A DNA stretch of 64,000 nt, from the NCBI GenBank assembly GCA_049841155.1, contig JASGHI010000004.1, forward strand, positions 434,001 to 498,000. Direction: 5' to 3'. The position numbers were made by a program, and so were the translations under genes. Each line of letters opens with the position of its first letter. Within the stretch, counting starts at the first letter, position 1. Source of the DNA: ZC4RG30 sp049841155 (GTDB lineage: Bacteria > Pseudomonadota > Gammaproteobacteria > Steroidobacterales > Steroidobacteraceae). The notes below the pieces were generated by a model. It did no database searches, was not told the DNA's origin, and worked only from the letters and a program-made list of their open reading frames with translations. Positions 15,794 to 23,995 of this stretch are shown one piece after another.

Positions 15794-16636
15794 ATGCGCA
15801 GCATGCATCTGATTGGCATTTGCGCCGCGTTGGCGCTCGGTGCGGCCGCGAGCGTCGCGTCGGCCTATTCGCCGGGCAAGCTTTACGACGGCAAGACGCC
15901 GGATCTGCGCGGCATCTGGCAGGCACGCGGCACGGCGTACGTGAACATCGAAGGCCACAAGGGCGGCAAGGGCGTGGCCCCGTCGCGGAGCATCATCGTC
16001 GATCCCGCGGACGGCAAGATTCCGTACAAGCCGGAGGCGCTGGCCAAGCGCGACGAGAACTTCAGGAATCGCAACGAGGCCGACCCATCGCTGCGCTGCA
16101 GCCAGGCGGGCGTGCCGCGCATCACCTATCTGCCGACGCCGTTCCAGATCGTGCAATCGCCGGGGTACACGGCCTTCGTGTATCAGGACAACCACTCCTA
16201 CCGCATCATCTATCCGAGCACCAAGCCGCACCTCACCGGCGTCGACTGGTGGATGGGCGACTCGCGCGGCCACTGGGAGGGCGACACGCTCGTGGTCGAT
16301 GTCACGACGCAGAACGACCTGACGTGGCTGGACGCCTCCGGCAACCCTCACAGCAGTGACATCCACGTGGTCGAGCGCTACACGCCGACAGGCCCCGACA
16401 CGATGACCTATGAGGCGCGCATCGAGGATCCGAACACCTACACCAGGCCCTGGACGCTGCGCACGACGCTCTACCGCAACACGGCCAAAGGCGCGCGCAT
16501 CATCGAAGACGAGTGCCTGGAGGACATCCATGGCGTGTTCCGGCACATCTCGCCGACCGATCCGGCCAACCTCCTCCGCAACAACTATCGGCGCTGGTTG
16601 CTGCCCGCCGATGGCGCAGCGCCGGCCAACAAGTGA
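15794..16636 (+). CDS. Secreted PDLRGIW-type protein of unknown function, paralogue 2
   Basis: A 280-residue exported protein. I start it at 15794, where GGGGAGGGAGC precedes an ATG followed by a clear signal peptide (about 24 residues, ending VASA). Family landmarks: TPDLRGIWQ, LRCSQAGVPRITYLP, HWEGDTLVVDVT, HSSDIHVVERYT, and a second Cys in IIEDECLED. These match the proteins at 12757 and 16644. It lies 76 bases after the DUF6152 gene and 7 bases before the third paralogue, so DUF6152 and PDLxGxW proteins occur together twice. No function can be given. Confidence 0.82.
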   Translation: MRSMHLIGICAALALGAAASVASAYSPGKLYDGKTPDLRGIWQARGTAYVNIEGHKGGKGVAPSRSIIVDPADGKIPYKPEALAKRDENFRNRNEADPSLRCSQAGVPRITYLPTPFQIVQSPGYTAFVYQDNHSYRIIYPSTKPHLTGVDWWMGDSRGHWEGDTLVVDVTTQNDLTWLDASGNPHSSDIHVVERYTPTGPDTMTYEARIEDPNTYTRPWTLRTTLYRNTAKGARIIEDECLEDIHGVFRHISPTDPANLLRNNYRRWLLPADGAAPANK

Positions 16637-16643
16637 GCCACCC

Positions 16644-17903
16644 ATGAATACTCGCGAACAGTTCATGCAGAGGATGACGCTGATGGCGGCCGTCGCGACC
16701 ATCGCGCTGGCCGGCCTGGTGCAGAGCGCAGCGGCGCAAGTGGCGGTCCAGGGTACGGTAACGGCGGCGCCGGAGGAGGCGGCTGCTCTGCCCATTCCGC
16801 GTCTGCCGGACGGCAAGCCGGATTTCCAGGGCACCTGGTACAAGTCGCGCGGCTATCAGCCCAATGGCACGGTCGTCGTCGCGCCCGGCGGCGGCCGCGC
16901 CGCCGCCGAGCCGGGTAATACGGCTGGCAATCAGCCTCAGGGTGGTGCCGGTGCGGCGGCCGGCGGTGGTGGTGCCGCCGGCACGGGGCCCAATCCGTTC
17001 GGCCTCTCGTCGGCCGAGAACGCCGAAGTGTTCCTGCTGCACGGGGTGAAGATCCCGTACCGGCCCGAGGCCATGCAGGAGAAGCGCTGGCGCGCCGTCA
17101 ACCAGTATCTCGACGGCGAGCCGCGCTGCCACCTCGCCGGCGTGCCGCGCTCGGCCGAGCAGCCGCCGTATCCGCACATGATCATCCAGGACGACAAGAC
17201 CGTCACCATCCTGTACGAATACGTGCACGAGCCGCGCATCATTCCGATTACCAGCGAGCCGCACCCGAAGAATTACCGCGCGTGGGACGGCGATTCGCGG
17301 GCCCACTGGGAGGGCGATACGCTGGTCATCGACGTCAGCAACTTCAACGGCCGCAGCTGGCTCGACATGACCGGCAACTTCGTCGATGAAAACCTGCACG
17401 TGGTCGAGCGCTACACGATGACGAGCGGCAACACCTATCTGTACGAAGCGATCCTGACCGATCCGACCGTTTTCACTGAGCCGTTGAAGATCAGTTTCGA
17501 GTTGGTGCGCCAGAAGGACGAGGACCAGATCATCGAATACAGCTGCCTCGAGGGGGAGAGTGACCGCCAGCATTACACCGCGCAGACCGGCGGCGTGAAG
17601 GCCGACGCGTTCCGGGATACCGCCGTCAGCACCGTAGTGCATGCCGGCGAAGCGACGAGTGTGCATGGCTGCCTGCGCGGCGATCTGGTCGATGGTGCGG
17701 TGAAGTACTCGCTGGAACTGCGCCCGAAGGGCAAGGTGCCGGTGAGCCTTGCCGCTGGCGCACAGCAGGGTCTGCGTGAACTGGTCGATCGCGACGTGTG
17801 GCTGAACGGCTCGTGGAAGGCACAGCCCGGCAAATCACCGTTCGAGGTGACCAGCGCGCGGGCTCAAGCCGAAGGCTGCGCCTGGGACGGCAAGAGTCCG
17901 TGA
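16644..17903 (+). CDS. Secreted PDFQGTW-type protein of unknown function, paralogue 3 (long form)
   Basis: A 419-residue exported protein starting at the ATG at 16644, with a signal peptide of about 32 residues ending SAAAQ. It carries the same landmarks as its two neighbours: KPDFQGTWY, PRCHLAGVPRS, HWEGDTLVIDVSNF, NLHVVERYT and a Cys in IIEYSCLEG. It differs by a Gly/Ala-rich low-complexity stretch at about residues 75-115 and by an extra C-terminal region of about 100 residues after the shared domain. Its stop overlaps the GTG start of the MFS gene. Function unknown. Confidence 0.8.
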   Translation: MNTREQFMQRMTLMAAVATIALAGLVQSAAAQVAVQGTVTAAPEEAAALPIPRLPDGKPDFQGTWYKSRGYQPNGTVVVAPGGGRAAAEPGNTAGNQPQGGAGAAAGGGGAAGTGPNPFGLSSAENAEVFLLHGVKIPYRPEAMQEKRWRAVNQYLDGEPRCHLAGVPRSAEQPPYPHMIIQDDKTVTILYEYVHEPRIIPITSEPHPKNYRAWDGDSRAHWEGDTLVIDVSNFNGRSWLDMTGNFVDENLHVVERYTMTSGNTYLYEAILTDPTVFTEPLKISFELVRQKDEDQIIEYSCLEGESDRQHYTAQTGGVKADAFRDTAVSTVVHAGEATSVHGCLRGDLVDGAVKYSLELRPKGKVPVSLAAGAQQGLRELVDRDVWLNGSWKAQPGKSPFEVTSARAQAEGCAWDGKSP

Positions 17904-19300
17904 GCAGCTACCAGCCGCCGCAGAGCGCCGGCGGGCCGCCGACGGGCCCGGCAGCGCAGGCTGCCGGGACGGCGCGCGGCGGCTGGTATCTGGTGAGTGT
18001 GCTGCTGGTCTGCTACACGTTCTCGTTCATCGACCGGCAGATCCTCAGCCTGCTGGTCGGGCCCATCAAGCGTGACCTTGCGATCAGCGACACGATGATG
18101 GGCCTGCTGCAGGGTTTTGCCTTCGCGCTGTTCTACACGCTGATGAGCATCCCGCTGGGGCGCATCGGCGACATCGGCAACCGGCGCAAGCTCATCGCCG
18201 CCGGTGTGCTCGTCTGGAGTCTGATGACCTCGGCCTGCGCGCTGGCGCGCAGCTACACGTCGCTGTTCCTGACGCGCATCGGCGTCGGCATCGGCGAGGC
18301 GGCGCTGTCGCCCGCCGCATTCTCGATGATCACCGACACCTTCCCGCGCGAGCGGCTGTCGGGCGCGCTCAGCGTGTACTCGATGGGCATCTTCATCGGC
18401 TCGGGGCTGGCGCTGATGGTCGGCGGCATCATCGTGCAGGCCACCAGCACCATGTCGGCGATCACACTGCCGATCTTCGGCAGCATGTCCGCGTGGCGCC
18501 TGACCTTCCTGGTCGTGGGCCTGCCCGGCCTTCTGATCGCGCTGTGGGTGCTCACGCTGCGCGAGCCGGCGCGCCGCGGCCTGCTGCGGCGTGCAGCGAG
18601 CGAGAGCCGTCACCTGTCGATCGGCGAGACCTTCGCGCAGATCCGCATGCGCTGGGGTTCGTTCATCGGCCTGTCGCTGGGCATGATCTTCCAGTCGATG
18701 GTGGTGTTCGCGTTCATGGCGTGGACGCCGGCATTCTTTCAGCGCATCCATCACTGGAGTCCCAGGCAGACGGGCCAGGTGCTGGGCCTGCTGATACTGG
18801 TCTTCGGCTGCCTCGGCATGTACGTCGGCGGTCGGCTGTCGGACCGGTGGAAGCGCGCCGGCCAGCACGATGCGGCACTGAAGGTCACCGTCATCAGCGC
18901 GCTCGGCTGCGGCCTGTTCTTCGTGCCGGCGTACTTGATCGACGATCCGGTGTGGACGGTGGTGCTGCTGGCGCCGGCGCTGTTCTTCGAAGGCATGCCG
19001 GTGGGCAGCGCCTTCGCTGCGGTGCAGCTCATCTTTCCGAACCAGGTGCGCGCCTCGGCCTCAGCGTTGTTCATGTTCATGCTGAACCTGGGCGGCCAGA
19101 CGCTGGGACCGCTGCTGCCGGCGCTGTTCAATGACGACGTGTTCCATTCGGAGCTGGCGCTGGGCAAGTCGCTGGCCATCACCATGGCCATCGCTTCGCT
19201 CGGCATGCTGGTCATCATGTCGCTGACGCGCGCGCCGTATCGCCGGCACTACGAGGAGCTGCTGCCGCAACTCTCCGACGTGCCGCCCGCCGGCCACTGA
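17900..19300 (+). CDS. MFS transporter
   Basis: A 466-residue major-facilitator carrier with about 12 membrane helices. The loop 2-3 signature is present as GRIGDIGNRRKLIAAG, and a second copy at mid-protein is GGRLSDRWKRAG. FIDRQILSLLVGPIKRDL in helix 1 is the wording of spinster-like/sugar-acid carriers of proteobacteria. The start is a GTG at 17900 that overlaps the preceding stop (GTGA), so it is co-translated with the secreted protein. It lies directly before hydroxypyruvate isomerase and the dehydratase, so it probably moves their substrate across the inner membrane. Confidence 0.9.
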   Translation: MSSYQPPQSAGGPPTGPAAQAAGTARGGWYLVSVLLVCYTFSFIDRQILSLLVGPIKRDLAISDTMMGLLQGFAFALFYTLMSIPLGRIGDIGNRRKLIAAGVLVWSLMTSACALARSYTSLFLTRIGVGIGEAALSPAAFSMITDTFPRERLSGALSVYSMGIFIGSGLALMVGGIIVQATSTMSAITLPIFGSMSAWRLTFLVVGLPGLLIALWVLTLREPARRGLLRRAASESRHLSIGETFAQIRMRWGSFIGLSLGMIFQSMVVFAFMAWTPAFFQRIHHWSPRQTGQVLGLLILVFGCLGMYVGGRLSDRWKRAGQHDAALKVTVISALGCGLFFVPAYLIDDPVWTVVLLAPALFFEGMPVGSAFAAVQLIFPNQVRASASALFMFMLNLGGQTLGPLLPALFNDDVFHSELALGKSLAITMAIASLGMLVIMSLTRAPYRRHYEELLPQLSDVPPAGH

Positions 19301-19326
19301 CCAGAGCCGTCCGGAGTACGACGCCG

Positions 19327-20121
19327 ATGCCACGGCTGGCCGCGAATCTGTCGACGCTGTTCCGCGAGCTGCCGTTCCGCGAGCGCTTTGGCGCCGCGGC
19401 GGCGGCCGGCTTCCGCTATGTCGAATACCAGTTCCCCTATGCAGAGGGGAGCGCTGCGGACGTGGCCGCCTGGGCGCGCGCGGCCGGTCTGCAGGTGGTG
19501 CTGCACAACCTGCCACCCGGTGATCTGGACCGTGGCGATCGCGGTCTGGCCTGCCTGGCGGGCCGCGAGGCCGAGTTCCGCGACGGGGTCGAGCGGGCCA
19601 TCGATTACGCGCGCGCTGCGTGCTGCCCGCGCCTGAATTGTCTGGTCGGTGTGGCGCCGCCGGACGTGCCGCCCACCGCCGTGCTCGCGACGCTGGTGGC
19701 CAACCTGCGGCATGCAGCCGACCGTCTGGCCGCTGCCGGCCTCACGTTGCTGATCGAGCCGCTGAACGTGCGCAGCACGCCGGGCTATCTGCTGACGCGC
19801 AGCGCCGAGGCGCTCGAGGTGATCCGGGCGGTCGACCGGCCGAACCTGCGGCTGCAGTACGACCTGTTCCACATGCAGATCTCGGAGGGCGATCTGTTCA
19901 CCACATTGCACCGGATCCTGCCCGATGTCGGTCATGTGCAGATCGCCGGTGTACCCGAGCGCGCCGAGCCGGACGTGGGCGAGGTGAACTTCCCGTGGCT
20001 GCTCGGGCAACTCGATGCGCTCGGGTACGAGGGCTGGGTGGGCTGTGAATACACGCCGCGTGCGCAGACTCTGGCCGGCCTCGGCTGGGCGCGCCGCTGG
20101 CTGCAAGGAGAGGGACGATGA
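19327..20121 (+). CDS. hyi: Hydroxypyruvate isomerase family TIM-barrel protein
   Basis: A 264-residue cytoplasmic TIM barrel, the length of Hyi, which interconverts hydroxypyruvate and tartronate semialdehyde. Landmarks are LAANLSTLFRELPFRERF at the start, the metal and catalytic Glu in IEPLNVRSTPGYLL, the LQYDLFHMQISEGDL strand, and GCEYTP at the end. Its last codon overlaps ilvD (ATGA). With the reductase at 21833 it would form a hydroxypyruvate to tartronate semialdehyde to glycerate route. A related sugar isomerase activity is the main alternative. Confidence 0.88.
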   Translation: MPRLAANLSTLFRELPFRERFGAAAAAGFRYVEYQFPYAEGSAADVAAWARAAGLQVVLHNLPPGDLDRGDRGLACLAGREAEFRDGVERAIDYARAACCPRLNCLVGVAPPDVPPTAVLATLVANLRHAADRLAAAGLTLLIEPLNVRSTPGYLLTRSAEALEVIRAVDRPNLRLQYDLFHMQISEGDLFTTLHRILPDVGHVQIAGVPERAEPDVGEVNFPWLLGQLDALGYEGWVGCEYTPRAQTLAGLGWARRWLQGEGR

Positions 20122-21791
20122 CGAAGCTGCGGAGCCGGGTGCTGGTGGAGGGGCGCGAGCGCACGGCGGGCCGTGCGCAGCTGCGCGCGGTCGGTCTCAC
20201 CGACGCCGACCTGAAGAAGCCGTTTGTCGGCGTCGCCAACACCTGGATCGAGACCATGCCCTGCAACGTGCATCTGCGCGCGCTGGCGGCTTCGGTGAAG
20301 GAAGGCATCCGCGAGGCGGGCGGCGTGCCGTTCGAATTCAACACGGTGGCAGTCAGCGACGCGGTGACCATGGGCACGGAGGGCATGCGCGCCTCGCTGG
20401 TGAGCCGCGAAGTCATCGCCGATTCCATCGAGCTGATGGGCAAGGCCTACATGTTCGATGCCGTGGTGGCGCTGGTGGGCTGCGACAAGACGCTGCCCGG
20501 CGCGGCCATGGGCCTTGCGCGCCTGGACGTGCCCAGCATGGTGCTGTACGGCGGCACCATCGCGCCGGGCCTGTATCGCGGCCGCGAGATCCTGCTCGGC
20601 GACGTCATGGAGGCCGTGGGCGCCAACTCCGCCGGCAAGCTCAGCGATGCGGAACTCGAGGAGATGGAGCGCGTGGCCTGTCCCGGCGCCGGTGCCTGCG
20701 GTGGCCAGTACACGGCGAACACGATGGCCATGGCCATGGAGGTCCTTGGTCTCTCGCCCGCGGGTTTCAACAGCATTCCGGCCGTGCATGCGGGCAAGCA
20801 TCCGGCCGCGCGCCAGAGCGGTCACGTGCTGATGGAGGCCCTGCGCGCCGGGCGCTGCTTCTCCAGCCTGGTGTCGCGCACTTCGTTCCTGAACGCCATC
20901 GCCGCGGTGTGCAGCAGTGGCGGATCCACCAACGCCGTGCTGCATCTGCTGGCCATCGCTGCGGAGGCGGGCATAACGCTGCAGCTCGATGATTTCCAGG
21001 CGATCAGCGACCGCACGCCGCTGCTGGCGGACATGGCGCCGGGCGGACGCTACTCCGCTTACGATCTCTTCAATGCGGGGGGCAGTGGCGTGCTCACCTC
21101 GCGCCTCGTCGCCGGCGGCCACGTCGACGGCAGTACGCCCACGATCACGGGGCGCACGCTGGGCGAGGAAGCCGCAGCCACCGTGGAGAGGGAGGGGCAG
21201 AAAGTGATCCTGCCGCTGAGCGAGCCGCGGCGCGCCACCGGCGGCATCGTCATCCTGCGCGGGAACCTGGCACCCGATGGCTGCGTGGTGAAAGTGGCGG
21301 GTCACGAGGCGCAGCAGTTCCGGGGTCCGGCGCGCGTCTACGATTCCGAGGAACAGGCCATGGCGGCGGTGCTGGGCGGCCACATCCGCAAGGGTGACGC
21401 GGTGGTCGTGCGCTATGAGGGGCCGCACGGCGGCCCGGGCATGCGCGAGATGCTGGATGTGACTTCGGCCATCGTCGGGGCAGGACTCGGCGAGAGCGTC
21501 GCACTGGTGACCGACGGGCGTTTCAGCGGCGCGACACGCGGCCTGATGATCGGCCACGTGGCACCCGAGGCGTCGCGCGGCGGCCCGCTGGCGGCGCTGC
21601 GCGAGGGTGACACCATCGTCATCGACGTGGCCACAAAGAGCATCCGGGTGGAGCTGGACGCCGCGCAGCTCGCGCAGCGTCTCGCGCAGGTGCAGCCGCC
21701 GGCGCTGCCGCAGCCCGGCCGCGTGTTCGCCAAGTATCGTGCGCTGGTTGGCTCGGCCGCCACGGGCGCGATCACCGGTGCCGGGCTGTAG
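20118..21791 (+). CDS. ilvD: Dihydroxy-acid dehydratase (IlvD/Edd family)
   Basis: A 557-residue iron-sulfur dehydratase. Three cluster cysteines are visible: MPCNVH, GCDKTLPG and GAGACGGQYTANTM. The GGSTNAVLHLLAIA and VTDGRFSGATRG segments are standard. IlvD itself makes 2-keto acids for branched-chain amino acids. Here it lies between hydroxypyruvate isomerase (ATGA overlap) and a GarR/GlxR-type reductase. It could therefore be either the biosynthetic enzyme or a sugar-acid dehydratase recruited to the catabolic operon. Sequence wording favours true IlvD; context favours catabolism. Confidence 0.88.
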   Translation: MTKLRSRVLVEGRERTAGRAQLRAVGLTDADLKKPFVGVANTWIETMPCNVHLRALAASVKEGIREAGGVPFEFNTVAVSDAVTMGTEGMRASLVSREVIADSIELMGKAYMFDAVVALVGCDKTLPGAAMGLARLDVPSMVLYGGTIAPGLYRGREILLGDVMEAVGANSAGKLSDAELEEMERVACPGAGACGGQYTANTMAMAMEVLGLSPAGFNSIPAVHAGKHPAARQSGHVLMEALRAGRCFSSLVSRTSFLNAIAAVCSSGGSTNAVLHLLAIAAEAGITLQLDDFQAISDRTPLLADMAPGGRYSAYDLFNAGGSGVLTSRLVAGGHVDGSTPTITGRTLGEEAAATVEREGQKVILPLSEPRRATGGIVILRGNLAPDGCVVKVAGHEAQQFRGPARVYDSEEQAMAAVLGGHIRKGDAVVVRYEGPHGGPGMREMLDVTSAIVGAGLGESVALVTDGRFSGATRGLMIGHVAPEASRGGPLAALREGDTIVIDVATKSIRVELDAAQLAQRLAQVQPPALPQPGRVFAKYRALVGSAATGAITGAGL

Positions 21792-21832
21792 TGGTCGTCA
21801 CGGGTCACTGAAAGCGCACGAGGCGGAACAAG

Positions 21833-22708
21833 ATGGCGACACTGGGCTGGATCGGCGCGGGCGAGATCGGCATGCCGATGGCGCAGCGCCTGCTGCGGGC
21901 GGGCCATGTGCTGCACGTCTGGGGCCGCGATGCGCGCAGGTTGCAGCCCCTCCTCGATGCCGGCGCGTACCGCGCCGCATCGCCGGCTGCGCTGGGCCGC
22001 GACTGTGAGGCCGTGCTGCTGTGCGTCACCGACACCGAGGCCGTGCGTCAGGTGGTGTTCGGCGAGCAGGGCATCGCCACGGTGCCCGGCCACGACAAGA
22101 TCCTCATCGATCATTCCACCATCCATCCACAGAGCTGCCGCGACATGGCGGCGACGCTGCGTGCGACTTGCGGCCGCGAGTGGCTCGATGCGCCCGTGTC
22201 CGGCGGCCCGGCCGGCGCCACGCAGGGCAGGCTCGCGATCTTCGTCGGCGGGGACGCTGCGGCCTTCGCGCGCACGTGTCCATGGATGCAGAGCTATGCC
22301 GAGACCATCACGCACGTCGGCGGGAGCGGAGCGGGCCAGATCCTGAAGTCCTGCAACCAGGCCGTCGTCGCCACCACCATCGCGGCGTGGGCCGAGGCGC
22401 TCAACTACGCGAAGAACTGCGAGGTTGACGTTGCGCAGCTGGTCGCGGCGCTGGCCGGCTCGTGGTCCGACTCGCCAGTCCTGCGCCAGCTGGTGCCGCA
22501 CATGCTGCGCAATGCGTATCCGCCGGGCGCGGCCGCGCTGATGCTCAAGGATCTGGATATCGTCGGCGACATGGCGAAGCAGACGCGCTCGCCGATGCTG
22601 CTTGCCTCCACGGCGGCCTCGCTGCTGCGCCTGCAGATCGCGCTGGGCGAAAACGACGCCGGGCCGCCGGGGCTCATGCGAATCTACCGGAAAGATCCGC
22701 TGCTGTAG
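21833..22708 (+). CDS. NAD(P)-dependent beta-hydroxyacid dehydrogenase (tartronate-semialdehyde-reductase type)
   Basis: A 291-residue enzyme of the 3-hydroxyisobutyrate dehydrogenase family. It has a Rossmann N-terminus (GWIGAGEIGMPMAQRLL), the substrate signature DAPVSGGPAGATQGRL, and a catalytic Lys in GQILKSCNQAV. The helical C-terminal domain ends with KDLDIVGDMA. The partner gene hyi makes tartronate semialdehyde, so reduction to glycerate (GarR/GlxR) is the most natural role. 3-Hydroxyisobutyrate is the alternative. It is the last gene of the rightward operon and is followed by a strong hairpin. Confidence 0.87.
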   Translation: MATLGWIGAGEIGMPMAQRLLRAGHVLHVWGRDARRLQPLLDAGAYRAASPAALGRDCEAVLLCVTDTEAVRQVVFGEQGIATVPGHDKILIDHSTIHPQSCRDMAATLRATCGREWLDAPVSGGPAGATQGRLAIFVGGDAAAFARTCPWMQSYAETITHVGGSGAGQILKSCNQAVVATTIAAWAEALNYAKNCEVDVAQLVAALAGSWSDSPVLRQLVPHMLRNAYPPGAAALMLKDLDIVGDMAKQTRSPMLLASTAASLLRLQIALGENDAGPPGLMRIYRKDPLL

Positions 22709-22719
22709 GGCCCGGGCAA

Positions 22720-22747
22720 GGCTGGCGCGCCAGCGGCGGCGCCAGCC
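22720..22747. terminator. Hairpin between convergent reductase and hydrolase genes
   Basis: GGCTGGCGC, a 10-base loop, GCGCCAGCC: a 9-bp GC stem placed between two convergent genes. It has no U-run, but is likely a shared end of transcription. Confidence 0.5.
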
Positions 22748-22758
22748 GGCGTTACGCG

Positions 22759-23739
22759 TCAGTCCAGGTGCTTCTTCTGCAGCTTCCAAGCCGGATTGCT
22801 GCACAGGCCGCAATTCGCGCCGGTGAACAGGCGGCCGGCAGCACGCTGGCCCTTGAGCTGCCAGTCGAGCCAGGCGACACCCAGTGGCGCCCAGTTGCCG
22901 CCGTTCTCCTGCGCGAGCGGACCGCCATGGCCGGCGCCCTCGTTGTCGGCGATGACCACCGGCACCTTCTCGATCACTTCGTAGTCTTTCTGCGCGAAGG
23001 GCGTGGCCTGATCACTGCTGCCGCCGAGCACATAGAGGATGGGGCCGTGCAGCTTCTGCAGATCGGCGCGCGTCACGTCGGCGCCGGCGCGCGCGTAGTC
23101 CAGCGTGCCGCTGCTCCAGGCAATCACGGTCTTCACGCGTGGATCGCCGGCGATCTCGATGGCCTGCAGTCCGCCGCAGGACGCGCCCATGGCCGCGACG
23201 CGCGTGGCATCGACGCGGCCGTACCAGGGGCTGCCCTTGCGCGCGTTTTCCTTCGCGGCCCAGTCGAGCGCCTCGTAGAGCTGGGCGGTCTTCGAGAGAT
23301 TCTCGGTGCCGGCGGCGCCCGGTGGCGGACCGACGCGCTGCGCGCCGCCTTCGGCGGTGGCCGCTGGCGCAGAAGCCGGCGCGGGTGCCGCGGGGCGGGC
23401 CGGGGGCAGTTCCTTCACCGGTCCGCTGGCGATGACCAGATAGCCATGTGAGGCCAGCTCGGTGAGCAGCGCGCGCGACGAGTTGCCGGCATTGGAGCAC
23501 CCGCCATTGCCCCAGACGACCACCGGCAGGCGATTGCTGCGGCCGAAGGCCTTGAGTGACTGCGGCGCGTATACCGTGTGGTTGGGCAGGGCGAGATCCT
23601 CGCTCATCGCGGCCGGATAACGTCCCGTGCCCGGTGTGATGGGCGCCGTGTCGGCCGCCTGCGCCGCGACGGCGACGCCTGCGCCCAGGATGATCGCGGC
23701 CGCGAACCGTGGCGCGCGGCAAAAAACGGTACCAGTCAT
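22759..23739 (-). CDS. Secreted alpha/beta hydrolase
   Basis: A 326-residue exported hydrolase with a signal peptide of about 29 residues (ends AAQAAD). The nucleophile elbow is GASCGG, with Ser187 as the central residue. The oxyanion strand is VVVWGNGGCSN, a segment resembling dienelactone-hydrolase and polyesterase relatives, and the His is probably in GAGHGG. A Pro/Ala-rich low-complexity insertion (about residues 112-145) interrupts the fold between strand and helix. GGGGGGAA precedes the ATG at 23739. Its promoter carries the shared palindrome at 23764, so it probably belongs to the same regulon as the TonB receptor divergent from it. The substrate is unknown; an ester or polyester is likely. 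Confidence 0.85.
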   Translation of the reverse strand: MTGTVFCRAPRFAAAIILGAGVAVAAQAADTAPITPGTGRYPAAMSEDLALPNHTVYAPQSLKAFGRSNRLPVVVWGNGGCSNAGNSSRALLTELASHGYLVIASGPVKELPPARPAAPAPASAPAATAEGGAQRVGPPPGAAGTENLSKTAQLYEALDWAAKENARKGSPWYGRVDATRVAAMGASCGGLQAIEIAGDPRVKTVIAWSSGTLDYARAGADVTRADLQKLHGPILYVLGGSSDQATPFAQKDYEVIEKVPVVIADNEGAGHGGPLAQENGGNWAPLGVAWLDWQLKGQRAAGRLFTGANCGLCSNPAWKLQKKHLD

Positions 23740-23763
23740 GACGGTTCCCCCCTTATTATGAAC

Positions 23764-23793
23764 ATACTGTAGCGTACTGGAGTGGCATGTCGA
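23764..23793 (-). promoter_or_regulatory. Promoter with palindromic operator for the secreted hydrolase
   Basis: On the minus strand, TCGACA (23788-23793), a 16-base spacer, then TACAGT (23766-23771). The 14-mer ATACTGTAGCGTAC (23764-23777, plus strand) covers the -10 and matches the block consensus. Confidence 0.6.
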
Positions 23794-23845
23794 TTGCCAG
23801 CCGGCGCCAGGCTCTTCCCCAGTTCCTTATCTTGTTATGAGTTAT

Positions 23846-23882
23846 AACAACAAATTTATTATGTGTTATAATAAATGTTGTT
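23846..23882. repeat. AT-rich inverted repeat in the divergent promoter region
   Basis: AACAACAAATTTATTAT is mirrored by ATAATAAATGTTGTT with only a two-base insertion in one arm and a short central spacer. It is the most AT-rich spot of this GC-rich neighbourhood. It lies between the promoters of the hydrolase (minus) and the TonB receptor (plus). It may be a second regulator site, an UP-like element or a bidirectional terminator. Confidence 0.55.
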
Positions 23883-23913
23883 CTGAAACAACGGAAGTTG
23901 CCACCGTACGGTG

Positions 23914-23951
23914 TTGAACGGAGAGGGGTCGCCCTCTATACTGATCCGTAC
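23914..23951 (+). promoter_or_regulatory. Promoter with palindromic operator for the TonB receptor
   Basis: TTGAAC (23914-23919), a 17-base spacer, then TATACT (23937-23942): close to consensus at the right spacing. ATACTGATCCGTAC (23938-23951) overlaps the -10 and is the most diverged of the five related 14-mers. The leader to the ATG at 23996 is about 45 bases. Confidence 0.65.
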
Positions 23952-23995
23952 GCTGCGGGCAATGCGCAGTACTCAAAACAAAGTAGGGGGACGAT

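Noticed and set aside
19932..21557. Long minus-strand open frame (541 codons) opposite ilvD
   Set aside because: His/Arg-rich composition without any recognisable motif; mirrors the codon bias of ilvD on the other strand.
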